A stretch of 64,000 nucleotides of DNA from Dehalogenimonas alkenigignens (GTDB taxonomy: Bacteria > Chloroflexota > Dehalococcoidia > Dehalococcoidales > Dehalococcoidaceae): NCBI RefSeq assembly GCF_001466665.1, contig NZ_KQ758903.1, positions 1,547,684-1,611,683 of the forward strand, in the 5' to 3' direction. The position numbers and the translations under genes were made by a program. How positions within the stretch are numbered: position 1 is the stretch's first letter; the number at the start of each line of letters is the position of its first letter. Below, piece after piece: positions 31,394-39,715 of the stretch. The notes under the pieces are model-generated. The model searched no databases. It saw only the letters and a program-made list of their open reading frames with translations, and was not told the DNA's origin.

Positions 31394-33991
31394 CTATTGA
31401 AAGACAACCTTTAATGTCAAAATCTCAAAGGGGGTGAAGGAAATCGTCACTGCCCCTTCGACGATGGCTACTTCTGATTCCTTTTCTTCGAGCAGGTTTA
31501 CTTTCCAAACCTGACTCGGTTGAGGGAACAACCGTCCAGGTGGCTCGGCTCCGGCATTAACCTTATTGAAGAATTGAATCGCCGCTTCGGTCGCCTGACC
31601 TCTGGTCTCATACAGTCGGAGTACTATTCCGCTACCATCCTCGGCTCTTTTACATGCTGCCAGGATGATGCTGGAAGGTGCGATATTGATGAAAGAAAAT
31701 GAATCGGAGAAGAGACTGCCATCTGCTTTTTCCGGGCGGATTTGAAAGGCTTGAAGGTTGCTGTTCACTTCAAATCCTTGCAGGTAGGATTGGGCGTCCC
31801 TCCAGTCTCCTTTGTGAGGGTAAAGGGAATACTCAAAAACGTGTTGTTTGAATTCCTGCGCGTCCGGTGTCGGTACCGCCGGCCCTGTCGCCCCATCGGA
31901 GGAAAGCATCAGAATACTCCGGAGTAAGGTGAGGTATATCGCCCCGTTTTTAATCTCATGGGACGGTAGACCCTGATTGATCAAAGTTATACCGTATTCC
32001 TTGTCGGAATAGTCTACCCAGTTAAGTGCCGGATAAATCCCGGATGGTTTCTCCACCCAGTCCCCTTCGGCTGGGGCAAGAGCCTGATCCGTAGGCCGGC
32101 TGAGAGCTCCGAACTGGATTTCCGAAGTATATTCAGGGGAACGGATATCTGTCGCAAACTTGAGCCTCAATTGAATTTGCGGGTGGCGGTTATCGACCCT
32201 GGTGACACAATCGATCCGCGGAAGATCGTGGTAGACCGTGATCGTCTTGGAAACAGAAAGGTAACTGTGGCGCCATAATACAGGCCGCAGCTTTTCCTGC
32301 AGTCTGTAGGGCCAAATCAGGGAATAGTAATCGCTTTCCAGCTTGATCACGCGGCGAAGCTTGGTCTTCTGAATCTCAAAATGCTTTAGTCTGAATTTAC
32401 CGAAGGTGACGCCGGCTTCACTCTCCGTACGATATTCGCCCTGGAAATTCTGCCGGTGGTAGTACAGATCGCCTGTTTCTTCTTCTATTACCAGCTCATT
32501 GCCCCTCAGCAGATGCTTGCCATCAATGAACACATCAAGTAATCCGCTGCCGGGGTCAACTTCAAGACGGAAATATTTATTCTGAACGCAATTGCCCTTG
32601 GTGATCAAACGGTGGCCGTCGCTCGAAGCCGGCGTTGATCGCGGGCTGTGCCGGAGCAAACGATAGGTGCGAAAGCCGAAAGGCGGCACAGAGGCTATAA
32701 ACCCGATTTTGACAGTGTGGAATGAATCATCGGAATAGCGCGTTGACTCGAGTATCTCAACCCCGATCTCATCGCTTCCGCTGCCGAGTCCGCCGATCCT
32801 CTTAACTTCTCCCGGATCAAAGCCCAACTCTGCCTCTACCCAATTGCGCACCTCCCATGAATGGGCATTGAGTACTAGAATATCGGCCGATTCAGCTAGA
32901 TTCCCCTGGACCATTTCAATGAATCCAGATAGTATCTGCGCCAGATGACTCTGAAGGTAGCCGAAATTATGCTTGACTTCCTCATAAGCATCGTCCATCC
33001 CGGTGCCCGGCGCGACATCGTGGAACGCACCCCAAAGCACCTTTAACCAGTTGTCATTGAGTTCATCCGCGGGATAGGCCATGCCCAGCAGCCAGCCTAA
33101 CGCCAGCCACTTCTCACACGCTAATATCATGTGCTCGTAATGCCGCAGGTTCTGTTTCAGCCATATCCGGGAGGAGGTGCAATGAGGAAAAACCCGGGAA
33201 TATTTCCCCGAATAAAGCTCTCCTTGTCGGGTTTCCAATTGCAATGGAACGGACTTTTCAAGCGCGCGGAAAAAATCCACGGATTTCGCCACCACCATCC
33301 TGATTCCCTTATGGGAGCGGTTCCAGCGCCTGACCATGCGCATTGTTTCCGGTTGCGGCGGAATAGAGCCCGAACCCGACGGCATCAAGATATTCCCGGT
33401 CGCCGCCGCCGATTTCAATTTCGTGACGGCGTCATCAAGCTCATCCAGATAAAGCCCGGCGCGATACCCCAGAGGCATCCAATGAGTCAAAATCCGGCTG
33501 CCGTCCAAACCCTGCCACCAAAATTCAGATGGGCTTTCCCGGTCGGCACCTCTGCGGAAAGCAAAATACCGGTAGCCTGATTTCAAGTAGATCTGAGGCA
33601 TCTGAGCGTTATAACCGAAGCTGTCGGCTCCCCAGGCGACAAGCGTTTTTGTGCCGAACTTGTCGCGGATAAAAGTTTTGCCAACCTGGATTTGCCTCAC
33701 CAGGGTTTCGCCCAGCGGCAGCATCGTATCGGACATCAGGTGTTCACCCGGGGCGAACTCTATCTGTCCTTTTTGGGCAGCCCGCTTGATGTCTTCGAAG
33801 AGCGATGGGTTCCGCCGTTCAATTTCCTCAATAAGCGCAGTCTGTTCGATGAGGAAACGGTAGCCCGGATCCGCCATCATTTCAATCGCAGGTTTTAAAA
33901 TCTTTTCGATATTAATGAAAAAGTAGTCTTCTTTGGTAAACGCCCATACCGCGTCGTAGTGACTGTGAGGCACGAGGTACACGGTGTCCAT
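31394..33991 (-). CDS. GH38-family alpha-mannosidase
   Basis: 865 residues. The N-terminal metal-binding motif is HSHYD (9-13), equivalent to the HxHxD of class II mannosidases, and the nucleophile and metal Asp is D123 in WGADSFGYN. The later GAFHDVAPGTGMDD corresponds to the HHDAITGT zinc/His site. The large all-beta C-terminal region (about 440-865) is typical. There is no signal peptide, so it acts in the cytosol. The substrate could be mannosyl oligosaccharides or a compatible solute such as mannosylglycerate (inference). GGAGG precedes the ATG by 5 bases. Confidence 0.9.
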   Translation of the reverse strand: MDTVYLVPHSHYDAVWAFTKEDYFFINIEKILKPAIEMMADPGYRFLIEQTALIEEIERRNPSLFEDIKRAAQKGQIEFAPGEHLMSDTMLPLGETLVRQIQVGKTFIRDKFGTKTLVAWGADSFGYNAQMPQIYLKSGYRYFAFRRGADRESPSEFWWQGLDGSRILTHWMPLGYRAGLYLDELDDAVTKLKSAAATGNILMPSGSGSIPPQPETMRMVRRWNRSHKGIRMVVAKSVDFFRALEKSVPLQLETRQGELYSGKYSRVFPHCTSSRIWLKQNLRHYEHMILACEKWLALGWLLGMAYPADELNDNWLKVLWGAFHDVAPGTGMDDAYEEVKHNFGYLQSHLAQILSGFIEMVQGNLAESADILVLNAHSWEVRNWVEAELGFDPGEVKRIGGLGSGSDEIGVEILESTRYSDDSFHTVKIGFIASVPPFGFRTYRLLRHSPRSTPASSDGHRLITKGNCVQNKYFRLEVDPGSGLLDVFIDGKHLLRGNELVIEEETGDLYYHRQNFQGEYRTESEAGVTFGKFRLKHFEIQKTKLRRVIKLESDYYSLIWPYRLQEKLRPVLWRHSYLSVSKTITVYHDLPRIDCVTRVDNRHPQIQLRLKFATDIRSPEYTSEIQFGALSRPTDQALAPAEGDWVEKPSGIYPALNWVDYSDKEYGITLINQGLPSHEIKNGAIYLTLLRSILMLSSDGATGPAVPTPDAQEFKQHVFEYSLYPHKGDWRDAQSYLQGFEVNSNLQAFQIRPEKADGSLFSDSFSFINIAPSSIILAACKRAEDGSGIVLRLYETRGQATEAAIQFFNKVNAGAEPPGRLFPQPSQVWKVNLLEEKESEVAIVEGAVTISFTPFEILTLKVVFQ

Positions 33992-34016
33992 CTGGTCCTC
34001 CGGCGTATGATGGCCT

Positions 34017-34022
34017 ATTATA
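34017..34022 (-). promoter_or_regulatory. -10 box of the GH38 gene
   Basis: On the reverse strand a perfect TATAAT lies about 26 bases before the ATG at 33991. No convincing -35 is present at 16-18 bases. Confidence 0.4.
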
Positions 34023-34080
34023 CCCGAAACACCTGCCCTGAAAGAACATTAAAATATTTTCGTAACATTGTGGTAATGTA

Positions 34081-34109
34081 TTGTCATCTATTCGCTGAAG
34101 ATATACAAT
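34081..34109 (+). promoter_or_regulatory. Promoter of the GAF/PAS kinase gene
   Basis: TTGTCA (34081-34086), 17 bases, TACAAT (34104-34109). The leader would be about 20-25 bases with no strong ribosome binding site. Confidence 0.6.
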
Positions 34110-34134
34110 TACGGCAATTAATTAAGAATCGGAC

Positions 34135-36624
34135 TTGGATGTGGTAAAACCGGACTCCGCGCAACTTCTTTCGATCACTTATCGGTTCCTGGAGATTGCC
34201 AACCGGCATACCGCCGTATCGCCGATGCTGGATGAGTTCGTCGGAGAGTTGAAATATGTGACCGGGTGCGCCGCCGTAGGCATCAGGCTTCTCGACGACA
34301 GAGGCAACATTCCTTATGCATGCTATGACGGTTTCAGCCAAGGTTTTATGGATCAGGAGAACCTGCTATCGATTCGCCATGACCGGTGTATGTGCGTTAA
34401 CGTCATTTCCGGCGTGTCGACTCAACAGAAACCGTTTTATTCGCCGAAAGGCTCGTTCTGGTTGAATGACACCCGTCAATTTCTGGATACCGTCTCAGAA
34501 AGCGAAAAAGGCGCTACCCGAAACGTCTGCGCAAATCACGGCTACCGGTCGGTGGCTCTTGTCCCCATCCGCGCGAGCGATCGTGTTCTAGGTTTGATCC
34601 ATGTTGCCGACCCTAAACCGGACATGGTGCCCATCGAGCTGGTTCTACAGTTGGAACACACGGCGCTTGCCCTGGGAAATTCCATTGCCAGAGTGACATT
34701 GTCCCAGGCCCAACGTGACAGTGAAGTCAAGTTTCGTACCCTGTTCGACAACGCCGGCGATGCGATCATCCTATGGGAGAAAAATGACGCCGAATTCCAG
34801 ATTATTGAAGTCAATCAATCCACCTGTGACCGGTATGGTTATACCCGGGCTGAAATGATTGGGATGTCCGGACGGCAGCTCAATACTGCCGAGAGCTATG
34901 CCGGAGCGGCGGCGTCAATTAAGACCTTGAACGAACACGGCCATGCAAGGTTCCAACTTGTGCATCTGACGAAATCAGGCAAAGAGATTCCGGTGGAGGT
35001 AACCGCCCATGTATTTACACTGGATTCCAAGCCGGTTATTTTGTCTGTCGTTCGCGATATTACCGACCGGCTAAAAAAAGAAGCAGAATTGCGGCAACTC
35101 GCCTCTTTCCCATTGTCAAATCCCAATCCAGTGCTGCGGCTCACGCCGCAGGGTAAAATAGTTTTTGCTAATCCTGCGGCTGATCTGCTTTTAAAATCAT
35201 GGAAATTGGGCATCGGGGATGTAATCCCATCCCTCTGGCTTGAAAAAACCGTCGCCGCCTTTAACACCGGGGAAAAAACCGCAGCTGAGATTAAAAGCGG
35301 CGACGCATTTTTTGCGCTCACAACTTACCCGGATACAACTGGCGGGTACGTGAACCTTTATGCCATGGATATCACTGCACGGAAAGAGGCCGAGCAAGCC
35401 CTCCAAACAAGCCGCGACCACCTTGAAAAATTGAACAATTCTCTTCCGGATGTTATTTTCGTCACCCGAAGACCGAGCCGACTAATAGAATATGTCAATA
35501 ACAGAGTGACTCAAATCTATGGCTATTCCCCGGAAGAATGCCTTGGCCGGACACCAGAGTTCCTTTTTGCCACCAGGGGAGCTTACTTAGCCCAAAGCCG
35601 GCGCATCTCAGACGTAATACGGCATAGCAATTCCGGCGATAGTATCCGCACTGAATTGATGCAAAAAAGGAAGAACGGGGAAGTGTTTCCATGCGAACTG
35701 ATTCAGACATTCACTTCACACCCGGATGGATCTATTTCGATCATTTCCATCGCCCGCGACATTACCTCACAGCAGCAAACCCAAAAAGAAATTGAAAGCT
35801 ATCACCAGCGGCTCGAAGAAATGGTGGCGGCGCGGACCGAGGCTCTGAATAGCGAGATAACCAACAGGAAACGAGCCGAGAACGAATTAAGGTCGCTTTA
35901 TGAGCGTGAGCAGACACTATCCGCGGCTCTTCGCCAGCAGATCGAAGAGCGCTCCTTATTTACCCGGGCGCTGGTGCATGAACTCAAAACACCGCTCACG
36001 CCATTGTTGACGGCATCTGATTTTCTCGAAGCCACTTTGACGGACGAAACAGCCCGGGGATTCGCCCGCAATATTAAACTTGGGGCGCGCAACCTTGAAA
36101 AGAGAATCAACGAAATGTTGGATCTGGCCCGAGGCGAAGTCGGCGCGCTGCGGTTAACCTATCGTGATTTCGACCTGGTGGAACTCCTCACCGAAACAGT
36201 CACCTACGTCCAGCCGGAAACAACGCGCCGAGGCCAAATTCTAGAATTAAACTTGCCTCCAGCGCCGCTGGCTATCCAGGCTGATCCCGATCGACTCCGG
36301 CAAGTTGTTCTTAACCTCATAAACAATTCGTTGAAATTCACTAAAAAGGGTGGCCACATCAGGGTGACTGCCCGCAGCGAGCCGGGCGCGGCAGTGATTT
36401 CGGTTGAGGACACTGGTGCCGGCATCGCAACCTCGGATCTGCCATTTATCTTCCAACCCTACCACCGGGGGCAAAATTCCGATAAAAAGCGACTAGGCGG
36501 GTTGGGACTGGGGCTTGCTTTGGCAAAAATGATTGTAGAACTGCACGGCGGGCAAATATGGCTCAAGAGCGCCGTGGGGAAGGGCAGCACTTTTAATTTC
36601 AGGGTCCCTTTCAAGAAGGTATAG
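34135..36624 (+). CDS. GAF/multi-PAS sensor histidine kinase
   Basis: 829 residues, soluble. In order: a GAF-like domain (about 20-185, with Cys-rich DRCMCVNV), a PAS (about 198-320), a weak PAS (about 325-425), a third PAS with PAC (about 430-548), a coiled coil, a HisKA domain with phospho-site H615 in LVHELKTPLTP, and a HATPase (NNSLKFT, VEDTGAGI, GLGLGLALAKMIVELHGG). The start is TTG 34135 or GTG 34141. The next gene, 23 bases away, is its likely OmpR-type partner. The signal is unknown; a GAF/PAS set without membrane helices points to a cytosolic cue such as redox or haem (inference). Confidence 0.92.
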   Translation: MDVVKPDSAQLLSITYRFLEIANRHTAVSPMLDEFVGELKYVTGCAAVGIRLLDDRGNIPYACYDGFSQGFMDQENLLSIRHDRCMCVNVISGVSTQQKPFYSPKGSFWLNDTRQFLDTVSESEKGATRNVCANHGYRSVALVPIRASDRVLGLIHVADPKPDMVPIELVLQLEHTALALGNSIARVTLSQAQRDSEVKFRTLFDNAGDAIILWEKNDAEFQIIEVNQSTCDRYGYTRAEMIGMSGRQLNTAESYAGAAASIKTLNEHGHARFQLVHLTKSGKEIPVEVTAHVFTLDSKPVILSVVRDITDRLKKEAELRQLASFPLSNPNPVLRLTPQGKIVFANPAADLLLKSWKLGIGDVIPSLWLEKTVAAFNTGEKTAAEIKSGDAFFALTTYPDTTGGYVNLYAMDITARKEAEQALQTSRDHLEKLNNSLPDVIFVTRRPSRLIEYVNNRVTQIYGYSPEECLGRTPEFLFATRGAYLAQSRRISDVIRHSNSGDSIRTELMQKRKNGEVFPCELIQTFTSHPDGSISIISIARDITSQQQTQKEIESYHQRLEEMVAARTEALNSEITNRKRAENELRSLYEREQTLSAALRQQIEERSLFTRALVHELKTPLTPLLTASDFLEATLTDETARGFARNIKLGARNLEKRINEMLDLARGEVGALRLTYRDFDLVELLTETVTYVQPETTRRGQILELNLPPAPLAIQADPDRLRQVVLNLINNSLKFTKKGGHIRVTARSEPGAAVISVEDTGAGIATSDLPFIFQPYHRGQNSDKKRLGGLGLGLALAKMIVELHGGQIWLKSAVGKGSTFNFRVPFKKV

Positions 36625-36647
36625 AGCAAATATTAAAGGGAGGCGAT

Positions 36648-37322
36648 ATGAAAATTTTAATCGTAGAAGATGACAGCGCCATCGTAGAACTGGTCAGTCT
36701 TTGTCTCAGGGTAAGCTGGCCTGACGCCAGGATTCTGTTTACCAGCCTGGCGGAGGAAGGCATCGAAATTGCGGAACGGGAAAACCCGGACCTGGTAATT
36801 CTGGACCTGGGACTGCCGGATAGAAGCGGACTGGAAGTATTGAAAGAAGTCCGTCACAACTCAAATGTTCCTATCATTATCTTGACCGTCAGGGACGAAG
36901 AAGCTGATGTCGTCCGCGGGTTGGAATTGGGAGCCGATGACTATATCACCAAACCATTTCGGCAAATGGAGTTCGTCTCCAGGGCTAAAGCGTTATTACG
37001 TCGGCAGCACGCCGCGGATTCCAGCGGGCCGACGACAATTGGGCAGTTCCATTTTTCCGCCTCCCGCCGCCAGGTGAGTTGCGCCGGGAAAACCTTGAAG
37101 CTGACCACAACTGAAGGAAAAATCTTGCATAATTTAGCTCAGAACGCAGGTAAGCCGGTATCTCATGGTGACCTTTCACTGGCCATTTGGGGTGAGATGC
37201 CCCCGGATGCCGCCAACTCAATCCGGGTCCACATGAGAAATCTCAGACAAAAACTCTCTGACACAGGGCTTGAAAACGTGATCATGACCAAATCCGGGGC
37301 AGGTTACTTTTTGAAGAAATAG
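36648..37322 (+). CDS. OmpR/PhoB-family response regulator
   Basis: 224 residues. Receiver with DD (8-9), phospho-site D53 in ILDLGLP, T80 in IILTVRDEE and K102 in YITKPF. A winged-helix output domain (about 130-224) contains LKLTTTEGKIL, IRVHMRNLRQKL and a final GAGYFLKK. AAAGGGAGG stands 4 bases before the ATG. It directly follows the GAF/PAS kinase. Superoxide dismutase lies downstream but has its own promoter. Confidence 0.94.
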   Translation: MKILIVEDDSAIVELVSLCLRVSWPDARILFTSLAEEGIEIAERENPDLVILDLGLPDRSGLEVLKEVRHNSNVPIIILTVRDEEADVVRGLELGADDYITKPFRQMEFVSRAKALLRRQHAADSSGPTTIGQFHFSASRRQVSCAGKTLKLTTTEGKILHNLAQNAGKPVSHGDLSLAIWGEMPPDAANSIRVHMRNLRQKLSDTGLENVIMTKSGAGYFLKK

Positions 37323-37410
37323 CCCGCGATTTTTGGTCTTTAGTCTTTCCATCTTGCGAGTTTCGGCCAAGAGTTAATAGTCTCAAGCCTGAGACGTGAT
37401 TCTCCGATGT

Positions 37411-37438
37411 TTGGATTACAGCTATTTTTCTATATAAT
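37411..37438 (+). promoter_or_regulatory. Promoter of the superoxide dismutase gene
   Basis: TTGGAT (37411-37416), 16 bases, TATAAT (37433-37438), about 33 bases before the start codon. Confidence 0.5.
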
Positions 37439-37470
37439 GAACTTAGAGCGAATTTTGGGAAGGCGGGCCG

Positions 37471-38049
37471 ATGGCATACGACACTCGGGATTATAAAAAA
37501 CTCCTCGGTATGAACGGCTTTTCTGACAACCTGTTGAACAACCATTTCACCCTTTACCAGGGGTATGTTAAAAACCTCAACCGCCTTGTGGAAACGATTG
37601 ATGCTCTATCTAAAGCAGGAAAATCCGATACACCGGAGTACGCGGAGTTGCAGCGGCGTTTTGGGTTTGAATGGAACGGCATGCGGCTGCACGAATACTA
37701 TTTTGACAACCTTGGTGGAACCGGTTTGGCCGTTTCCGGAGGCAAACTCGCACAGAACCTGGCTGCAACCTGGGGCAGCCGAGAGGCATGGGAAAAGGAT
37801 TTCCGGGCAACCGGCGCGATGCGCGGCGTAGGTTGGGTCGTACTTTACCAGGACATCCAGAACGGTCGATTGTTTAATACCTGGATTAACTTGCATGAAT
37901 CCGGCCATCTTACCGGATGCCAGCCCGTCCTGGTGATGGATGTCTGGGAGCATGCCTTCATGATAGACTACGGATTGAAGCGCGCAGAATATATCGAGGC
38001 GTTTTTTAGAAATATCGACTGGTCAGTTTGCGAGCTCCGCATAAAATAA
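37471..38049 (+). CDS. Fe/Mn superoxide dismutase
   Basis: 192 residues. The four metal ligands are visible: H25 (NNHFTLYQGYV), H74 (RLHEYYFDNLGG), D157 and H161 (MDVWEHAF). The enzyme removes superoxide in the cytosol. The sequence is somewhat divergent from E. coli enzymes, e.g. the ESGHLTGCQPVLVMDVWEHAFMIDYG stretch, but all ligands are kept. Metal choice (Fe or Mn) cannot be decided by eye. GGGAAGGCGG precedes the start. A ferritin-like gene follows by 32 bases. Confidence 0.93.
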   Translation: MAYDTRDYKKLLGMNGFSDNLLNNHFTLYQGYVKNLNRLVETIDALSKAGKSDTPEYAELQRRFGFEWNGMRLHEYYFDNLGGTGLAVSGGKLAQNLAATWGSREAWEKDFRATGAMRGVGWVVLYQDIQNGRLFNTWINLHESGHLTGCQPVLVMDVWEHAFMIDYGLKRAEYIEAFFRNIDWSVCELRIK

Positions 38050-38054
38050 CCCTG

Positions 38055-38063
38055 TGATAAAAT
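38055..38063 (+). promoter_or_regulatory. Possible extended -10 before the ferritin-like gene
   Basis: TGATAAAAT fits the extended -10 form TGnTATAAT with one change and ends 18 bases before the ATG at 38082. CTGGAGG lies between them. Confidence 0.35.
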
Positions 38064-38081
38064 ACCGCTGGAGGTACTAAA

Positions 38082-38561
38082 ATGTCCTTAGCCTTCTCTC
38101 CTGCTGAACTCTACAACATTGCCATTGCCGTCGAGCGGCGCGGCGCGGCATTTTATGACACCCTGGCTCGTTCGTGCCAGACCGCCGAGGTACAGAAAGC
38201 ATTTTTAGCACTGGCTGCTGTCGAGCATCAACATATTCAGACTTTCCAAAAACTACTGGCCGCGGCGCCCAAAACGGCGGGCGAGGGGGCTGATTCGGAA
38301 GAGTATGCGGGTTATTTCAAAGCTCTGGTGGATTCCTCGGTATTCAACGATGATCTTGCAACCAGCGAACTGGTCACCCAGGTAGACTCCGATGCCCAAG
38401 CGCTGGAAGTCGGAATCGGGGCTGAAAAAGATTCGATCCTTTTTTACGAACAACTGAGAGATATCATCGCCGGCGATGCCAGCGACGATATCAACCGGAT
38501 CATTAGTGAAGAAAAAGCGCACCTGCGGACGCTGGTCGAGATAAAAAATCGGATCAAATAA
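38082..38561 (+). CDS. Ferritin-like (rubrerythrin-type) diiron protein
   Basis: 159 residues forming a four-helix bundle. Likely iron ligands are Glu in VERRGAAFYD (about 19), the Glu/His pair in AVEHQHIQ (about 47-50), Glu in GAEKDSILFYEQL (about 111-118) and Glu/His in SEEKAHLRTL (about 147-150). There is no rubredoxin-like tail, unlike full rubrerythrin. It probably removes peroxide or stores iron, which fits its place after superoxide dismutase. Confidence 0.88.
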   Translation: MSLAFSPAELYNIAIAVERRGAAFYDTLARSCQTAEVQKAFLALAAVEHQHIQTFQKLLAAAPKTAGEGADSEEYAGYFKALVDSSVFNDDLATSELVTQVDSDAQALEVGIGAEKDSILFYEQLRDIIAGDASDDINRIISEEKAHLRTLVEIKNRIK

Positions 38562-38581
38562 ACGCTTGAGCCTGAGGTATT

Positions 38582-39598
38582 TCAGGATAACTGCTTCGTG
38601 ACATCCCAGAAGCTGTGAAGAGATCGGAACTCCATCAACCCGCTCATCGCCCGGTTGCGAATTGCGATCCCGGCTTCGGCAGCGGCGGCCACCGGATTCA
38701 GGCCGCCCGTTAGCACAAGGCCGGCTTTATTGAGACCCACCGGCACCTCGCAAACCGGTTTACCGCTTTCCCCTACGGCAACTATACCCCGAATCGAAGC
38801 CTTTTCCAGCCGTTTGATGAGATCACGCACCAGCGGCAGGCTCATCGCGGGCACTTCCCTGAAATTTGCTAAAATTTTACCAGCGCCTCGCCGGGCTGTA
38901 TCGGCAACTGTCGTCATCCGGCTGGCAATAAAGATTTCCGATGGGTCAAGCGATGACCCTGAATAGTGAATCAAATCGCAGAATCTCCAGGGTCGGTTCT
39001 GACGGTACTGAAGCGTGCCGCCGAATCGTGAATCCATCGGTATTCCTGCCTTGAGCAGGGTACCGTTAATCACAATGCTGCACACTGTGGCTAATCCAAT
39101 GTAACCATCAGGCACCTGCAGCCCTCCCAAAGTGCCGCCTGATTCTGCGATGGCGATTCTATCCGAAACACAGATTCCGGCTTTATAAACCGGGGCCATG
39201 GCTTTCAAAGCGTCGGTGAACTGGCTTGATTTAAAAAAGGAAATATTCACCGGAATCAACCCTGCCTGCCGATCAACATCGAAGGTGCTTTGGTAAGCCA
39301 GCAGCTCTATCTTGTCGGAAACAAAACCAACCTTGTCGGTCACGAGGGCGTTTGATAACTCATCAAGTCCGGCCGCCGTGATCGACCTGCCGCTGCGGCG
39401 GGAAACCTTGCTGGTCAGTCCTTGTTCATCGAGCAGGCCGAGGTGATAACGCACCGCCCGTTCGCATAATTCAACACCGTATTCATCGCGTAGCCTCCGT
39501 GAGATCACCTGGCTGCCGAGGCAGTTGGAGGCACTGCCTAAGACTCGGAGAATCGCCAGTTTTTCCCGTTCAACTTCCCGGCTGTCTATCCTGGCCAT
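38582..39598 (-). CDS. NrpR-like transcription regulator (DUF128)
   Basis: 338 residues. An N-terminal winged helix-turn-helix (about 8-75, SQVISRRLRDEYGVELCERAVRYHLGLLDEQG) is joined to the NrpR/DUF128 domain (about 85-335), with repeated GIVAVGESGKPVCEVPVGLNKAGLVLTGGLNP-like segments. In methanogenic archaea NrpR represses nitrogen genes and is released by 2-oxoglutarate. Here the ligand and targets are unknown. The gene is transcribed away from mtaB, and a dyad lies between its promoter and start. Confidence 0.88.
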   Translation of the reverse strand: MARIDSREVEREKLAILRVLGSASNCLGSQVISRRLRDEYGVELCERAVRYHLGLLDEQGLTSKVSRRSGRSITAAGLDELSNALVTDKVGFVSDKIELLAYQSTFDVDRQAGLIPVNISFFKSSQFTDALKAMAPVYKAGICVSDRIAIAESGGTLGGLQVPDGYIGLATVCSIVINGTLLKAGIPMDSRFGGTLQYRQNRPWRFCDLIHYSGSSLDPSEIFIASRMTTVADTARRGAGKILANFREVPAMSLPLVRDLIKRLEKASIRGIVAVGESGKPVCEVPVGLNKAGLVLTGGLNPVAAAAEAGIAIRNRAMSGLMEFRSLHSFWDVTKQLS

Positions 39599-39616
39599 TT
39601 TATCTAATCAAAATAC

Positions 39617-39641
39617 GGCAAATTAACATATTTATTTTGCC
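39617..39641. promoter_or_regulatory. Dyad, candidate operator of the NrpR-like regulator
   Basis: GGCAAATTAA (39617-39626), 5 bases, TTATTTTGCC (39632-39641): the half-sites match at 9 of 10 positions. It abuts the -10 box of the regulator gene and covers the predicted RNA start. This position suits autorepression. A role is inferred from location only. Confidence 0.5.
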
Positions 39642-39670
39642 ATTATACTGCCCCGGTGATTTGAATTCAA
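39642..39670 (-). promoter_or_regulatory. Promoter of the NrpR-like gene
   Basis: On the reverse strand TTGAAT (39665-39670), 17 bases, TATAAT (39642-39647). The -35 box is part of a perfect 10-base palindrome, TTGAATTCAA (39661-39670). Confidence 0.6.
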
Positions 39671-39699
39671 TAAACGACACACTGCCGCTCAATGAGGTC

Positions 39700-39708
39700 T
39701 GGTATAAT
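39700..39708 (+). promoter_or_regulatory. Extended -10 promoter of mtaB (leaderless)
   Basis: TGGTATAAT, a perfect extended -10, ends 7 bases before the ATG at 39716. RNA should start at or next to the A of ATG. No ribosome binding site is present. Confidence 0.6.
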
Positions 39709-39715
39709 TAGTTGA

